Source: Pseudomonas sp. UBA1879
Lineage (GTDB): Bacteria; Pseudomonadota; Gammaproteobacteria; Pseudomonadales; Pseudomonadaceae
Length of the DNA: 64,000 nt
Assembly (NCBI RefSeq): GCF_002338065.1
Contig: NZ_DDHJ01000006.1
Span: 1 to 64,000, forward strand
Reading direction: 5' to 3'
The notes under the pieces were generated by a model that searched no databases, was not told the origin of the DNA, and saw only the letters and a list, made by a program, of their open reading frames with translations. Numbering within the stretch: position 1 is the stretch's first letter; the number at the start of each line of letters is the position of its first letter. Of this stretch, positions 53,978 to 62,276 are shown one piece after another. Made by a program: the position numbers and the translations under genes.

Positions 53978-55009
53978 ATGCGGGCTGCATACATCCATGG
54001 CATCCGCGACATTCGCCTCGGTGAGAAACCGCTGCCGGTGCCCGTGGGCGACGAGGTGTTGCTGCGTGTCAGTGCGGTCGGCGTCTGCGGCAGCGACTTG
54101 CATTACTTCAAGGAAGGCGCCATTGGCCACGCCACAATCACTCAGCCGTTCATCGCCGGGCACGAATTCGCCGCCCGAGTGGTCGAGGATCACCCCGCCC
54201 TCGGCCTCAAATCCGGTCAATTGGTGGCCGTGGACCCGGCCAAACCGTGCGGCCAGTGCGAGTGGTGCCAGCGCGGCCATGTGAACCTCTGCCCTGACGT
54301 GCAATTCCTGGGCTCTCCCCCGCATACCCATGGCGCCATGACCGAATACATCGTCGTTGCGCCGAGCCAGATTCACCCCGTTCCCGATCACTTCACCCCG
54401 GTGCAGGCCGTCATGCTGGAACCACTGGGCGTGGCGATTCACGCCATGGACCTGGCCGGGACTCAAAAACTGTTTGAAACCGTGGCAATCATCGGCTGTG
54501 GCCCAATCGGCCTGTGCCTGCTGCAACTGGCGCGAAGGCTGTGCAAAAAAGCGATCTACGCCATCGACCCGATCAACTACCGCACCGAAAAAGCCCGGCA
54601 ATTGGGCGCCGATGACGTGTCGGCCGATCACGCGGCCATTGCCGAGTGGACCCACGGCCGAGGGGTCGATCTGGTGCTGGAGGCCAGCAACTCACCCGAA
54701 GGTTTCCAGATCGCCGCGCAGTCTGCACGCATCGGTGGCCGCGTGGTATTGGTGGGCATTCCCGATGGCGATCAATACAGCCCGCTCAGCGCGTCGTTGC
54801 TGCGGCGCAAGGGCCTGGATATTCGCATGTCCCGGCGCATGGGCCATGTCTACGACCGGGCGATTCAACTGGTCGCTCAAGGGATCGTGGACGTGGATAG
54901 CCTCGTCACCCATCGCTTCGATCTGCAACAGGCCACCGAAGCCTTCAGGTATCCGGCGGAATTCCTCGACGGCGCCCTGAAAACCGTCGTGCTGCCACAC
55001 CCGGACTAG
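53978..55009 (+). CDS. Zinc-dependent medium-chain polyol dehydrogenase
   Basis: The product is 343 residues. Catalytic zinc ligands are Cys37 and the His62-Glu63 pair; the structural zinc has Cys91, 94, 97 and 105; IIGCGPIGLCLLQLA near 170 is the NAD-binding loop. It belongs to the sorbitol/xylitol/L-idonate dehydrogenase group. AAGGAG precedes the ATG. It is first in the operon with the uptake genes, so it oxidises the imported polyol to a ketose; xylitol or an arabitol is likely from the linked L-xylulose reductase-like and xylulokinase genes. Confidence 0.92.
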   Translation: MRAAYIHGIRDIRLGEKPLPVPVGDEVLLRVSAVGVCGSDLHYFKEGAIGHATITQPFIAGHEFAARVVEDHPALGLKSGQLVAVDPAKPCGQCEWCQRGHVNLCPDVQFLGSPPHTHGAMTEYIVVAPSQIHPVPDHFTPVQAVMLEPLGVAIHAMDLAGTQKLFETVAIIGCGPIGLCLLQLARRLCKKAIYAIDPINYRTEKARQLGADDVSADHAAIAEWTHGRGVDLVLEASNSPEGFQIAAQSARIGGRVVLVGIPDGDQYSPLSASLLRRKGLDIRMSRRMGHVYDRAIQLVAQGIVDVDSLVTHRFDLQQATEAFRYPAEFLDGALKTVVLPHPD

Positions 55010-55082
55010 ATCGTTCACACAGACACGCGCATCCGCGCAAACCCCGCGTACTCCTCATCCACAACAATAAAGAGGTCACGTC

Positions 55083-56429
55083 ATGAAGAAGTTGGTATGG
55101 AACGCCCTGGCTCTATCGGTTGCGCTGGGGTCCGCCCTGGGCTCGACCGCGGCGCAGGCGTGGACGCTGGAAGAAGCCTCGGCGCCCTACAAGGGCACTG
55201 AAATCAAGGCGATTTTCCTCGACCGGCCCGGCTACGCCGCCGCCATCAAGCTGCTGCCCGAATTCGAGAAGAAAACCGGGATCAAGGTCAGCTACGAAAC
55301 CATCCCCTACGAAAACAGCCGCGAGCGCCAGGTGTTGAGCTTCACCTCCGGCGAACAGCTCGACGTGGTGCTCACCGACGTGGTGTGGATCGGCGAATTT
55401 GCCGGGAACGGCTGGCTCGAACCCATTACCACCTTCACCAAGGACAGCAAGCTGGCGGACCCGGACCTGAAGCTCGATGGCTTCTTCCCGATCCTTCTCA
55501 AGTCCTTCGGCGGCTGGGGCGATGAAACCTATGGCCTGCCGTTCGATAACTATTCCGGCCTGCTGTTTTACAACAAGTGCATGCTCAAGGATGCCGGGTT
55601 CGATAAGCCGCCGGCGACCTGGGAGGAAGTGCTCAAGGATTACGGGCCGAAGCTCACCGACAAAGCCAAGGACCGCTACGCCTACGCCTTGCAATCCCGG
55701 CGTGGCGAAACGCAGTCGGCGGACAGTTTCATGCGCTTCCTCTGGCCGTTTGGCGGCTCGCTGCTGGACGCCAACTTCAAGTCGAACCTGAACTCGAAGG
55801 AATCCCAGCAAGGCCTGCAATTCCGTCAGGACCTGATGAAATTCATGCCGCCGGGCATCGTCGATTACGACCACAACGAAGCGGTCAACGCGCTGGCTCA
55901 GGGCAAAGTGGCGATGATCACCGAATGGTCGGCGTTCTACGGCACCCTGGCCGACCCGAGCAAATCGAAGATCACCGACTGCCTTGGCGTGGCCACCGAA
56001 CCCAAGGGTCCGGCCGGTTTGAAACCCGCACTAGGCGGCTTCTCGCTGGGAGTCAACTCGAAATCCGAAGACAAACAGAAGGCCGCCGCGTGGCTGTTCA
56101 TCCAGTGGGTGACCTCCGAAGCCATGGCCAAGCCGTACCTGGACGCGGGCGGCGTGAGCGGTCGCATGTCGGTGTACAAAGACCCCGACGTGCAGAAGAA
56201 ATACCCGTTCGTGCAGCCGATGGTGACCTCGTGGGAAGGCGGCGTGCCGGACTACCGTCCTCGTTTCCCGCAATGGCCTGAAGTGTCCGAAGTGGTGGGC
56301 GAAAACGGCACCGCGATCATGCTCGGCAAGACCAGTGTGGCAGACGGCGCGAAGGCCATCGGGACCAAAATGGAAGACATCCTGAAGAAGGCTGGTTACT
56401 ACGATGGCAAGGTCAAATTGCTGAAATAG
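55083..56429 (+). CDS. ABC transporter polyol-binding protein (MtlE-like)
   Basis: The product is 448 residues, a periplasmic family 1 solute-binding protein. The signal peptide is residues 1-26 (ending AQA-W). The mature part shows ALTDVVWIGEFAGNGWLEPL-like and YGLPFDNYSGLLFYNKCML sections, typical of the mannitol/glucitol binding proteins of Pseudomonas. It is the second gene of the operon, followed by a REPIN before the permease genes. Binding specificity cannot be read, but the linked enzymes suggest pentitols. Confidence 0.92.
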   Translation: MKKLVWNALALSVALGSALGSTAAQAWTLEEASAPYKGTEIKAIFLDRPGYAAAIKLLPEFEKKTGIKVSYETIPYENSRERQVLSFTSGEQLDVVLTDVVWIGEFAGNGWLEPITTFTKDSKLADPDLKLDGFFPILLKSFGGWGDETYGLPFDNYSGLLFYNKCMLKDAGFDKPPATWEEVLKDYGPKLTDKAKDRYAYALQSRRGETQSADSFMRFLWPFGGSLLDANFKSNLNSKESQQGLQFRQDLMKFMPPGIVDYDHNEAVNALAQGKVAMITEWSAFYGTLADPSKSKITDCLGVATEPKGPAGLKPALGGFSLGVNSKSEDKQKAAAWLFIQWVTSEAMAKPYLDAGGVSGRMSVYKDPDVQKKYPFVQPMVTSWEGGVPDYRPRFPQWPEVSEVVGENGTAIMLGKTSVADGAKAIGTKMEDILKKAGYYDGKVKLLK

Positions 56430-56441
56430 AGCTTCATAACG

Positions 56442-56530
56442 TGTGGGAGCCGGCTTGCTGGCGAAGACGGAGTGTCAGACACAGCGGGGTTGAATGACAC
56501 ACCACTTTCGCCAGCAAGCCGGCTCCCACA
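56442..56530. repeat. REPIN, family B, inside the polyol operon
   Basis: TGTGGGAGCCGGCTTGCTGG at 56442-56461 and its perfect inverse at 56511-56530 (24-bp arms in all) flank 41 bases. It lies between the binding protein gene and the first permease gene, where a stem could stop 3' decay of the upstream message, as known for the malE-malF REP in E. coli. Confidence 0.92.
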
Positions 56531-56580
56531 AGGCGTTCGCGCCGTTGCAGACGCCTAGACCTGACCAGAGATCCAACACC

Positions 56581-57486
56581 ATGCCCAAACACAAAAAACC
56601 GGTGTTCCCCACCCTGTGGAACAACACCCGTGCTGCCTTTTCCTTCCTTGCCCCCGCCACTGTGGCGCTGGCGTTGATCGGGATTTTTCCGACGGTGTTC
56701 GCGCTGGTGAATTCGTTCCGCCAGTACAACCTCGCCCGCCCCAAGGATGCGACCCCTTTCATCGGTTTCGACAATTACCTCAACGTCCTCAACGACGCGT
56801 CGTTCTGGGCAGCTTTGGGTCGGACCGGGCTGTTCCTTATCACCGTGGTGCCGATTCAACTGGCCCTCGGTTTGATGATTGCCCTGCTCCTGCACAAGCC
56901 CGGTCTGTCGGGCTTCAAGCTGTTGGCGCGCATGAGCCTGGTGATTCCCCTGGCCACCGCGCCGGCCGTCGCCGGTCTGATCGGGCGGCTGATTTTCAAC
57001 CGTGATTTCGGCGTGGCGAATGCGTTGCTGTCGATGCTCAACGCCGGGCCGGTGGAATGGCTGGGCGACACCACCAACGCGTTCATCGCTGTGGCGCTGA
57101 TGGACATCTGGCAATGGACGCCGTTCTGCGCACTGGTCCTGCTCGCCGGGCTGACCATGGTGCCCAACGAAATCGAAGAGGCCGCGCGCCTGGAGACCCG
57201 CAGCCGCTGGCAGATCGTGCGCTACGTACAGCTGCCGTTTCTGCTGCCCAGCGCCACAGTGATTCTGATCCTGCGCACCGCTGACATTCTGAAAATGTTC
57301 GACACCGTGTTCACCATGACCCGTGGCGGCCCGGGGGCGGCCACCGAGTTGGTGAGCGTCTACATCCAACGCATCGGTTTTCGCGTGTTCGACCAGGGCG
57401 TGGCCTCGGCGCAGGCGATTCTGCTGCTGATCCTGACCATCGTGCTGGCGCGCCTGTACATCAAATTCGTTTACCGGGAGATCTGA
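56581..57486 (+). CDS. ABC transporter inner-membrane permease 1 (MtlF-like)
   Basis: The product is 301 residues with six membrane helices. The EAA loop, EEAARLETRSRWQI near 202-215, shows the conserved start, but the Gly at the usual place is Thr. FLAPATVALALIGIFPTVFA near 22-41 is the first helix. The ATG at 56581 follows a weak RBS and a REPIN; an upstream ATG lies inside the REP. It pairs with the next permease to form the channel driven by the MalK-like ATPase. Confidence 0.92.
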   Translation: MPKHKKPVFPTLWNNTRAAFSFLAPATVALALIGIFPTVFALVNSFRQYNLARPKDATPFIGFDNYLNVLNDASFWAALGRTGLFLITVVPIQLALGLMIALLLHKPGLSGFKLLARMSLVIPLATAPAVAGLIGRLIFNRDFGVANALLSMLNAGPVEWLGDTTNAFIAVALMDIWQWTPFCALVLLAGLTMVPNEIEEAARLETRSRWQIVRYVQLPFLLPSATVILILRTADILKMFDTVFTMTRGGPGAATELVSVYIQRIGFRVFDQGVASAQAILLLILTIVLARLYIKFVYREI

Positions 57487-57487
57487 C

Positions 57488-58354
57488 ATGGCCACTGTTT
57501 CTGCCGCGAACGTCGTGGCCGCACCCGAGCGGGTCAAGCCGAAGATGAAGGTCAATGCCTGGCACCTGGTGGGGCTGCTTGCGATCTTCCTGTTTGCCGT
57601 GTTCCCCTTCTACTGGATGGTCGCCACCAGCCTCAAGACCCAGGCCGAAGCCCTCGCTTCGCCACCAATCTGGGTCTTCACCCCGCACCTGGATAATTAC
57701 CTGAAAGTGCTGTTCGAGCGCGACGTGCTGCACAGCTTGAGCAATTCCCTGATCGTCGCGGTGTGCACCACAGTGCTGTCGGTGGGCCTCGGTACCCCTG
57801 CCGCGTATGCCTTGGCGCGGTTCGAATTCCGGGGCAAGGAAGACCTGTGGTTCTGGTTCATCACCAACCGCATGTTGAGCCCGATTGTCGTGGCGCTGCC
57901 GGTGTTCCTGATGGCGCGCAGCCTGAGCCTGATCGACACCCACCTGGTGCTGATTCTGGTGTACCTGACGTTCAACCTGCCGATTGTGGTGTGGATCTGC
58001 ACCGATCAGTTTCGTGGCGTGCCCAAGGATCTCGACGAAGCGGCGCGCTTGTCCGGGGCCTCGCGCTTCACGATTTTCTGGCGCATCGCCCTGCCACTGG
58101 CGATGCCTGGGGTCGCGGTGTCGGCCATCTTCTCGTTCATCTTTTCCTGGAACGAGCTGCTCTATGCGCTGGTGCTGACCCGCAACGCCGCGCGTACCGC
58201 GCCGGTGACTGCCACCAGTTTCATGAGCGGTTACGATTTACCCTGGGGCGAGATCATGGCCACCGGCACGCTGATCGTATTCCCGGTGATCATTTTCGCG
58301 TTGATGGTTTCCAAGCATCTGGTACAAGGTCTGACCATGGGCGCCGTTAAGTAG
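57488..58354 (+). CDS. ABC transporter inner-membrane permease 2 (MtlG-like)
   Basis: The product is 288 residues with six membrane helices. The EAA loop EAARLSGASRFTI near 186 is canonical with its Gly. The ATG comes one base after the stop of the first permease gene, so the two are coupled. The opening residues AAPERVKPKMKVN are polar, and the first helix begins near 25 (LVGLLAIFLFAVFPFYWMV). Confidence 0.92.
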   Translation: MATVSAANVVAAPERVKPKMKVNAWHLVGLLAIFLFAVFPFYWMVATSLKTQAEALASPPIWVFTPHLDNYLKVLFERDVLHSLSNSLIVAVCTTVLSVGLGTPAAYALARFEFRGKEDLWFWFITNRMLSPIVVALPVFLMARSLSLIDTHLVLILVYLTFNLPIVVWICTDQFRGVPKDLDEAARLSGASRFTIFWRIALPLAMPGVAVSAIFSFIFSWNELLYALVLTRNAARTAPVTATSFMSGYDLPWGEIMATGTLIVFPVIIFALMVSKHLVQGLTMGAVK

Positions 58355-58385
58355 GCGCCGTGCTCTCCGCGCCAAGGACACTGCC

Positions 58386-59366
58386 GTGCAGAACCGTTAT
58401 CCCGAGTTCTCTCCCGACACCGACCCGGTGAACGCTGAGGATCAGCTGAACATCCGTATCGCCTGGTATTACTACGTCAACAACATGACCCAGCAGCAGA
58501 TCGCCGACCGCCTCGGCATCACCCGGCTGCGGGTCAACAAGGCCCTCGCCACCTGCCGCGAAACCGGCGTGGTACAGATCCGCATCAATTCGCCACTGGC
58601 TTCTTGCATCGCCCTGGAAGACCAGTTGCAGGAGCGCTTCGGCTTGCAGCGGGTGACCGTCGTGCCGTCGCCGGAGGATCCGTCGACCATCTTTCGCGTG
58701 CTCGGTGTCGGCGTCGCGCCGAGCATCGAGGAGTACCTGATCGATGGCTCGATCATCGCCGTCGGCTGGGGGCGAACGTTGCGTCAGGCGGTGCGCGAGC
58801 TCCAAGGCCGCGCGCTGCCGAACATGACTGTAGTGTCGCTGCTGGGGGGGCTGCATTACGGTTCAGCGAACAACACCGTGGAAATCGCCTCCAGCCTCGC
58901 CACGCTGTTCGGCGGTTCCTACTACTACCTCGCGGCGCCGTTATTCGCGCCGTCCGAGCCATACCGCAGCATGATTCTCGAAGAAGCCTCGGTGCAGGAC
59001 GTGTTGGGCAAGGCGCGTCAGGCCGATCTGGCATTGCTGACCGTGGGCGATTTGAGCGAACGCTCGTTGATGCTGGAGTTGGGCCTGGTCAATCCCGAAG
59101 ATGCCCGGTCGCTGCGCGCGGCAGGCGCGGTAGGCGATCTGCTAGGGCGCTGGCTGGACCGCGACGGCATCGAGGTCAATCACCCGCTGAACCGACGGGC
59201 CATCTCGCTGGACCCGGACGATCTGCGCCAGATCAAGAAAGTCGTGCTGGTGTCGGGCGGGCCGTACAAAGCCGAAATCATTCGTGCCGTGCTGCTGCGC
59301 AATGTGGTTCATGAGCTGGTCATCGACGAAAGTGCGGCCCTCGAATTGCTGGCCCAGGAACACTGA
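58386..59366 (+). CDS. SorC/DeoR-C family sugar-binding transcriptional regulator
   Basis: The product is 326 residues from a GTG (AAGGA eight bases upstream). The N-terminal HTH is MTQQQIADRLGITRLRVNKA (34-53), and residues 70-320 are a sugar-phosphate-binding domain (SorC C-terminal, with VGWGRTLRQAV near 128 and LVSGGPYKAEIIRAVL near 286). It is in the operon it probably controls, and the palindrome CATTTGTA-N10-TACAAATG downstream of the promoter is the likely site. The effector may be a pentulose or its phosphate (inference). Confidence 0.91.
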   Translation: MQNRYPEFSPDTDPVNAEDQLNIRIAWYYYVNNMTQQQIADRLGITRLRVNKALATCRETGVVQIRINSPLASCIALEDQLQERFGLQRVTVVPSPEDPSTIFRVLGVGVAPSIEEYLIDGSIIAVGWGRTLRQAVRELQGRALPNMTVVSLLGGLHYGSANNTVEIASSLATLFGGSYYYLAAPLFAPSEPYRSMILEEASVQDVLGKARQADLALLTVGDLSERSLMLELGLVNPEDARSLRAAGAVGDLLGRWLDRDGIEVNHPLNRRAISLDPDDLRQIKKVVLVSGGPYKAEIIRAVLLRNVVHELVIDESAALELLAQEH

Positions 59367-59400
59367 ACACGTCTTCCATAAACACCCTGGAGCACTGACC

Positions 59401-60120
59401 ATGGCCACCTACGACTTCCTCGGCAAACGCGTTCTGGTAACTGGCGCAGGCAAAGGCATTGGCCGCGAAACCGTGCAATGGCTGACGCGCTGCGGCGCCG
59501 AGGTGATCGCTTTGGGGCGCAACCCTGACGACCTCGCCTACTGTGATCAGACACTGGTGGTCGACCTCGCCGACGCAGCCGCCACTCAGGCCGCGGTGGC
59601 CACGGTGCTGCCACTGGATCTGCTGGTGAACTGTGCGGGCGTGGTCGAGTTGGAATCGGTGCTTGAAACCTCGGTGGCGACGTTTGATCACTTGATGGCG
59701 GTCAACACCCGAGCGCCGATGGTCATCGCCCAAGTAGTGGCCCGCGATCTGATCCGCCGCGGCGTGCCGGGGGCTATCGTCAATGTCTCCAGCCTCGCGG
59801 CCAGCGTGGGGACCCGCGATCACCTGGCGTACTGCGCGTCAAAAGCGGCGCTGGACGCAATGACCCGGGTGATGGCCATGGAACTGGGGCCACACGGGAT
59901 TCGGGTCAACAGCGTCAATCCTGTGGTGACGCTGACGCCGATGGCGGAAAAGGCCTGGAGCGATCCGGCCAAATCGGCGTCGATGCTGTCGCGCATTCCC
60001 CTCGGTCGCTTCGTTCAGCCGAGCGAAATTGCCTCGACCATCGCGTTTCTGCTGAGCGACGATGCGGCGATGATCAATGGCGTGACCTTGACCGTGGACG
60101 GCGGCTTCAGCGCTGGTTGA
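59401..60120 (+). CDS. Short-chain dehydrogenase, L-xylulose reductase (DCXR)-like
   Basis: The product is 239 residues. The NAD(P) motif TGAGKGIGRE is at 14-23, NCAG at 77-80, and catalytic Ser131, Tyr144 and Lys148 (YCASK). Residues such as YDFLGKRVLVTGAGKGIGRE, the IVNVSS segment and the GGFSAG end closely parallel animal dicarbonyl/L-xylulose reductase, whose S136-Y149-K153 triad is offset by five. It likely interconverts L-xylulose and xylitol. GGAG ten bases before the ATG marks the start. The 3' end overlaps the convergent kinase gene by 14 bases. Confidence 0.9.
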   Translation: MATYDFLGKRVLVTGAGKGIGRETVQWLTRCGAEVIALGRNPDDLAYCDQTLVVDLADAAATQAAVATVLPLDLLVNCAGVVELESVLETSVATFDHLMAVNTRAPMVIAQVVARDLIRRGVPGAIVNVSSLAASVGTRDHLAYCASKAALDAMTRVMAMELGPHGIRVNSVNPVVTLTPMAEKAWSDPAKSASMLSRIPLGRFVQPSEIASTIAFLLSDDAAMINGVTLTVDGGFSAG

Positions 60121-61651
60121 GTGCGGGGGTCGGACCGGGGCTGAGCCGCGCCAGACGCGGATACAGATCCCGCAGCCGCGGATAGAGTTCGCCGTACAGC
60201 GCCAGCAATTCACGATGGAATTCCCGCAGCGCCGGGTTAGGCAGGAAGGTTTCGCCATCCTGGGTCATGACCTGCGCCGCACTGGCGAAGTCTTGATACC
60301 AGCCCGCGCCGACTGCAGCCGCGATGCCCGCCCCCAGGCTCGACGCTTCTTGCGTCGTGGCGCGAATCACCGGGCGGTCGGTGATGTCGGCCATGATCTG
60401 GCACCACAATCGGCTCGCCGCGCCACCGCCGATGGCAACGAAGGTGTGCACCGGTTCACCCGTCGCTTGCACCATGTGCTCGGTCGCGACAGCCTGTTCC
60501 AAGGCGATGCCTTCGAGCACGGCGCGGTAGATCTGCGCACGACCGTGATCGGGCGATAATCCCAGCAGACAGCCCCGAGCATCCTGGTCCCAATAGGGGT
60601 TCATCACACCGTTCCAGTACGGCAGCAGCAGCAGCCCGGCGCTGCCTGGGGCGACGCGCGAGGCTTCGATTTCCAGACGGATCAGGCTGTCGGGCTGGGC
60701 CACGACGTCAATGTCGAAGAACTGCTTGAGCAGGCTGTTGATCAGCAACGTGCCGGACCGTAGCGAGGTTTCCAGCACATAGCCCTGGCGGTCGATGGCG
60801 CACAGGGTGCGAAAGGCATCGTTCACCAATGGGGTGTTGGCATAGACGCCAGAGACGATGGCCGTGCCCAGATTCAGATACGCCGTGCCCGCGCTGACCA
60901 CGCCGATACCCAAGCCGCCCGCCTGGCCATCGCCGCCCCCTGCCACCACCGGCGTACCGGCAGGCAGACCGGTGAGGGTTTCAGCCGCTTCCGTGACCGC
61001 GCCCAGCACCGAGCCGGGGGCGAATGCCGTGGGAAAGCAACCGCTGTCGAGAGGGATGGGCAGCGCGCCGAGCACATCGTCTGCCCAACGGTGTTGATGA
61101 ATGTCGAAGGCGCCAAACGGGTCGGCGCTGGCCCAGCTGGTGACGAACTGGCCGGTGAGTTTGCGCACCAGCCAGGCGTGGGGTTCGTAAACGTGACGAA
61201 TGCGTCGGAACCGCTCCGGCTCGGCGTCGGCCAGCCACGCCAGACTGTAAATGGCCGGAGCCCAGTCGTGGGGTTTGCCGGTGATGCGGTGCAGACGTTC
61301 ATGACCGACGCGCTGACAGAGGGTGGCCACTTCGTCTTTGCGGCGCTCGTCGAGCCAGAGCATCGCCGGACGCAGGAGACGGTCTTCGGCGTCGGTGACG
61401 GCAACGGTTTCGCGCTGGTTGACGATCGACACGGCGGCGATGGCGGCGCCCGGAATCAACGGTATCAATGCTTTCAACGCCTGCTGGGTGGCGCGCCACC
61501 AATCTTCAGGGTCTTGTTCATACGCGTTCGGCGCCGGCCGCGAAAGCCCCAATGGCGCCCTCGCCTGTGCCACCAACAGACCCCGCGCATCCCAGGCGAT
61601 GGCCTTGCACGTGGTCGTACTCAGATCGATACCGATTACCAGCTTCTGCAT
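60107..61651 (-). CDS. xylB: Xylulokinase-like FGGY carbohydrate kinase
   Basis: Phosphorylates D-xylulose to xylulose-5-phosphate. The product is 514 residues. IGIDLSTTTCKAIAWDARG near 6-24 is the phosphate-1 loop, AVSIVNQRETVAV near 73-85 with the QRE motif, VAGGGDGQAGGLG near 236 and AIGGGAASRLWCQIMADI near 405-422 the C-terminal FGGY signature. Its 3' end overlaps the SDR gene by 14 bases on the opposite strand. It is the only catabolic gene of the set transcribed against the operon and has its own promoter region beside the REP array. Confidence 0.88.
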   Translation of the reverse strand: MQKLVIGIDLSTTTCKAIAWDARGLLVAQARAPLGLSRPAPNAYEQDPEDWWRATQQALKALIPLIPGAAIAAVSIVNQRETVAVTDAEDRLLRPAMLWLDERRKDEVATLCQRVGHERLHRITGKPHDWAPAIYSLAWLADAEPERFRRIRHVYEPHAWLVRKLTGQFVTSWASADPFGAFDIHQHRWADDVLGALPIPLDSGCFPTAFAPGSVLGAVTEAAETLTGLPAGTPVVAGGGDGQAGGLGIGVVSAGTAYLNLGTAIVSGVYANTPLVNDAFRTLCAIDRQGYVLETSLRSGTLLINSLLKQFFDIDVVAQPDSLIRLEIEASRVAPGSAGLLLLPYWNGVMNPYWDQDARGCLLGLSPDHGRAQIYRAVLEGIALEQAVATEHMVQATGEPVHTFVAIGGGAASRLWCQIMADITDRPVIRATTQEASSLGAGIAAAVGAGWYQDFASAAQVMTQDGETFLPNPALREFHRELLALYGELYPRLRDLYPRLARLSPGPTPALNQR

Positions 61652-61769
61652 GCGCGCCCTGCTCCGTCACTGTCCGTGACACTCCTCGAATCGAAGGGCA
61701 AGACTAGCTGAGAATGCAATGAAAAACCGCAACCGCAAACGCCCCGACGCACTCGCCCGACGTCAGGCC
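61652..61769. promoter_or_regulatory. Promoter side of the kinase gene
   Basis: The 118 bases before the kinase ATG should contain its promoter. On the minus strand, TGCATTCTCAG and TAGTCTTG stretches are AT-richer than the surroundings, but I see no firm -35/-10 pair and no copy of the CATTTGTA operator. Confidence 0.3.
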
Positions 61770-62215
61770 GCCTTCGCTGCCGTCGTACCTCCGGCGGCTC
61801 CTACGGCTCCGGGGTGTCTGAGGGTTTGCCTCTATTTCTGTAGGAGACGCCGGGGCCTGCGACGGCAGCGATGCGGTGGAGCAGGCACAGATGCGTTGAC
61901 TGACAGACCGCTTCGCGGCCGTCGTACCTTCGGCGGCTCCTACCGGTCTGCGGTGTCTGAGGGTTTGGCACCATTCCTGTAGGAAACGCCGGAGCCTGCG
62001 ACGGCAGCGACAGCGGTGCAGCAGGCACAGATGCGTTGACTGACAGACCGCTTCGCGGCCGTCGTACCTTCGGCGGCTCCTACGGGTCTGCGGTGTCTGA
62101 GGGTTTGGCACCATTTCTGTAGGAGACGCCGGAGCCTGCGACGGCAGCGACAGCGGTGGAGCAGTCAACGGCGAGTCGACTGACAGAACCCCATCGCGGC
62201 CGTGAGTCCTCCAGT
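61770..62215. repeat. Tandem REP array, family A, period 139-140 bp
   Basis: Three units begin at about 61772, 61911 and 62051 (anchor CTTCGC[TG]GCCGTCGTACCT). Each has a left arm with CCGTCGTACC..CGGCGGCTCCTAC and a right arm with GTAGGAGACGCCGG..CTGCGACGGCAGCG, and the spacer GGTGTCTGAGGGTTT is also repeated. This is a block duplication rather than separate insertions. A partial fourth end lies near 62195. Confidence 0.9.
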
Positions 62216-62276
62216 GTCTTGAGATACAGATGAATGCGCAGGACCACGCCCTCATGGACGCCGACTGTCTGCTCCT
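62216..62276. other. Short gap between the REP array and the FdhF-type gene
   Basis: Sixty-one bases without a gene or clear terminator follow the oxidoreductase stop. The array next to it may help to end transcription. Confidence 0.35.

Noticed and set aside
61770..62215. Regular repeats considered as a CRISPR array
   Set aside because: Period is 139-140 bases, spacers are conserved and arms are inverted pairs; no cas genes are near. They are REP blocks.
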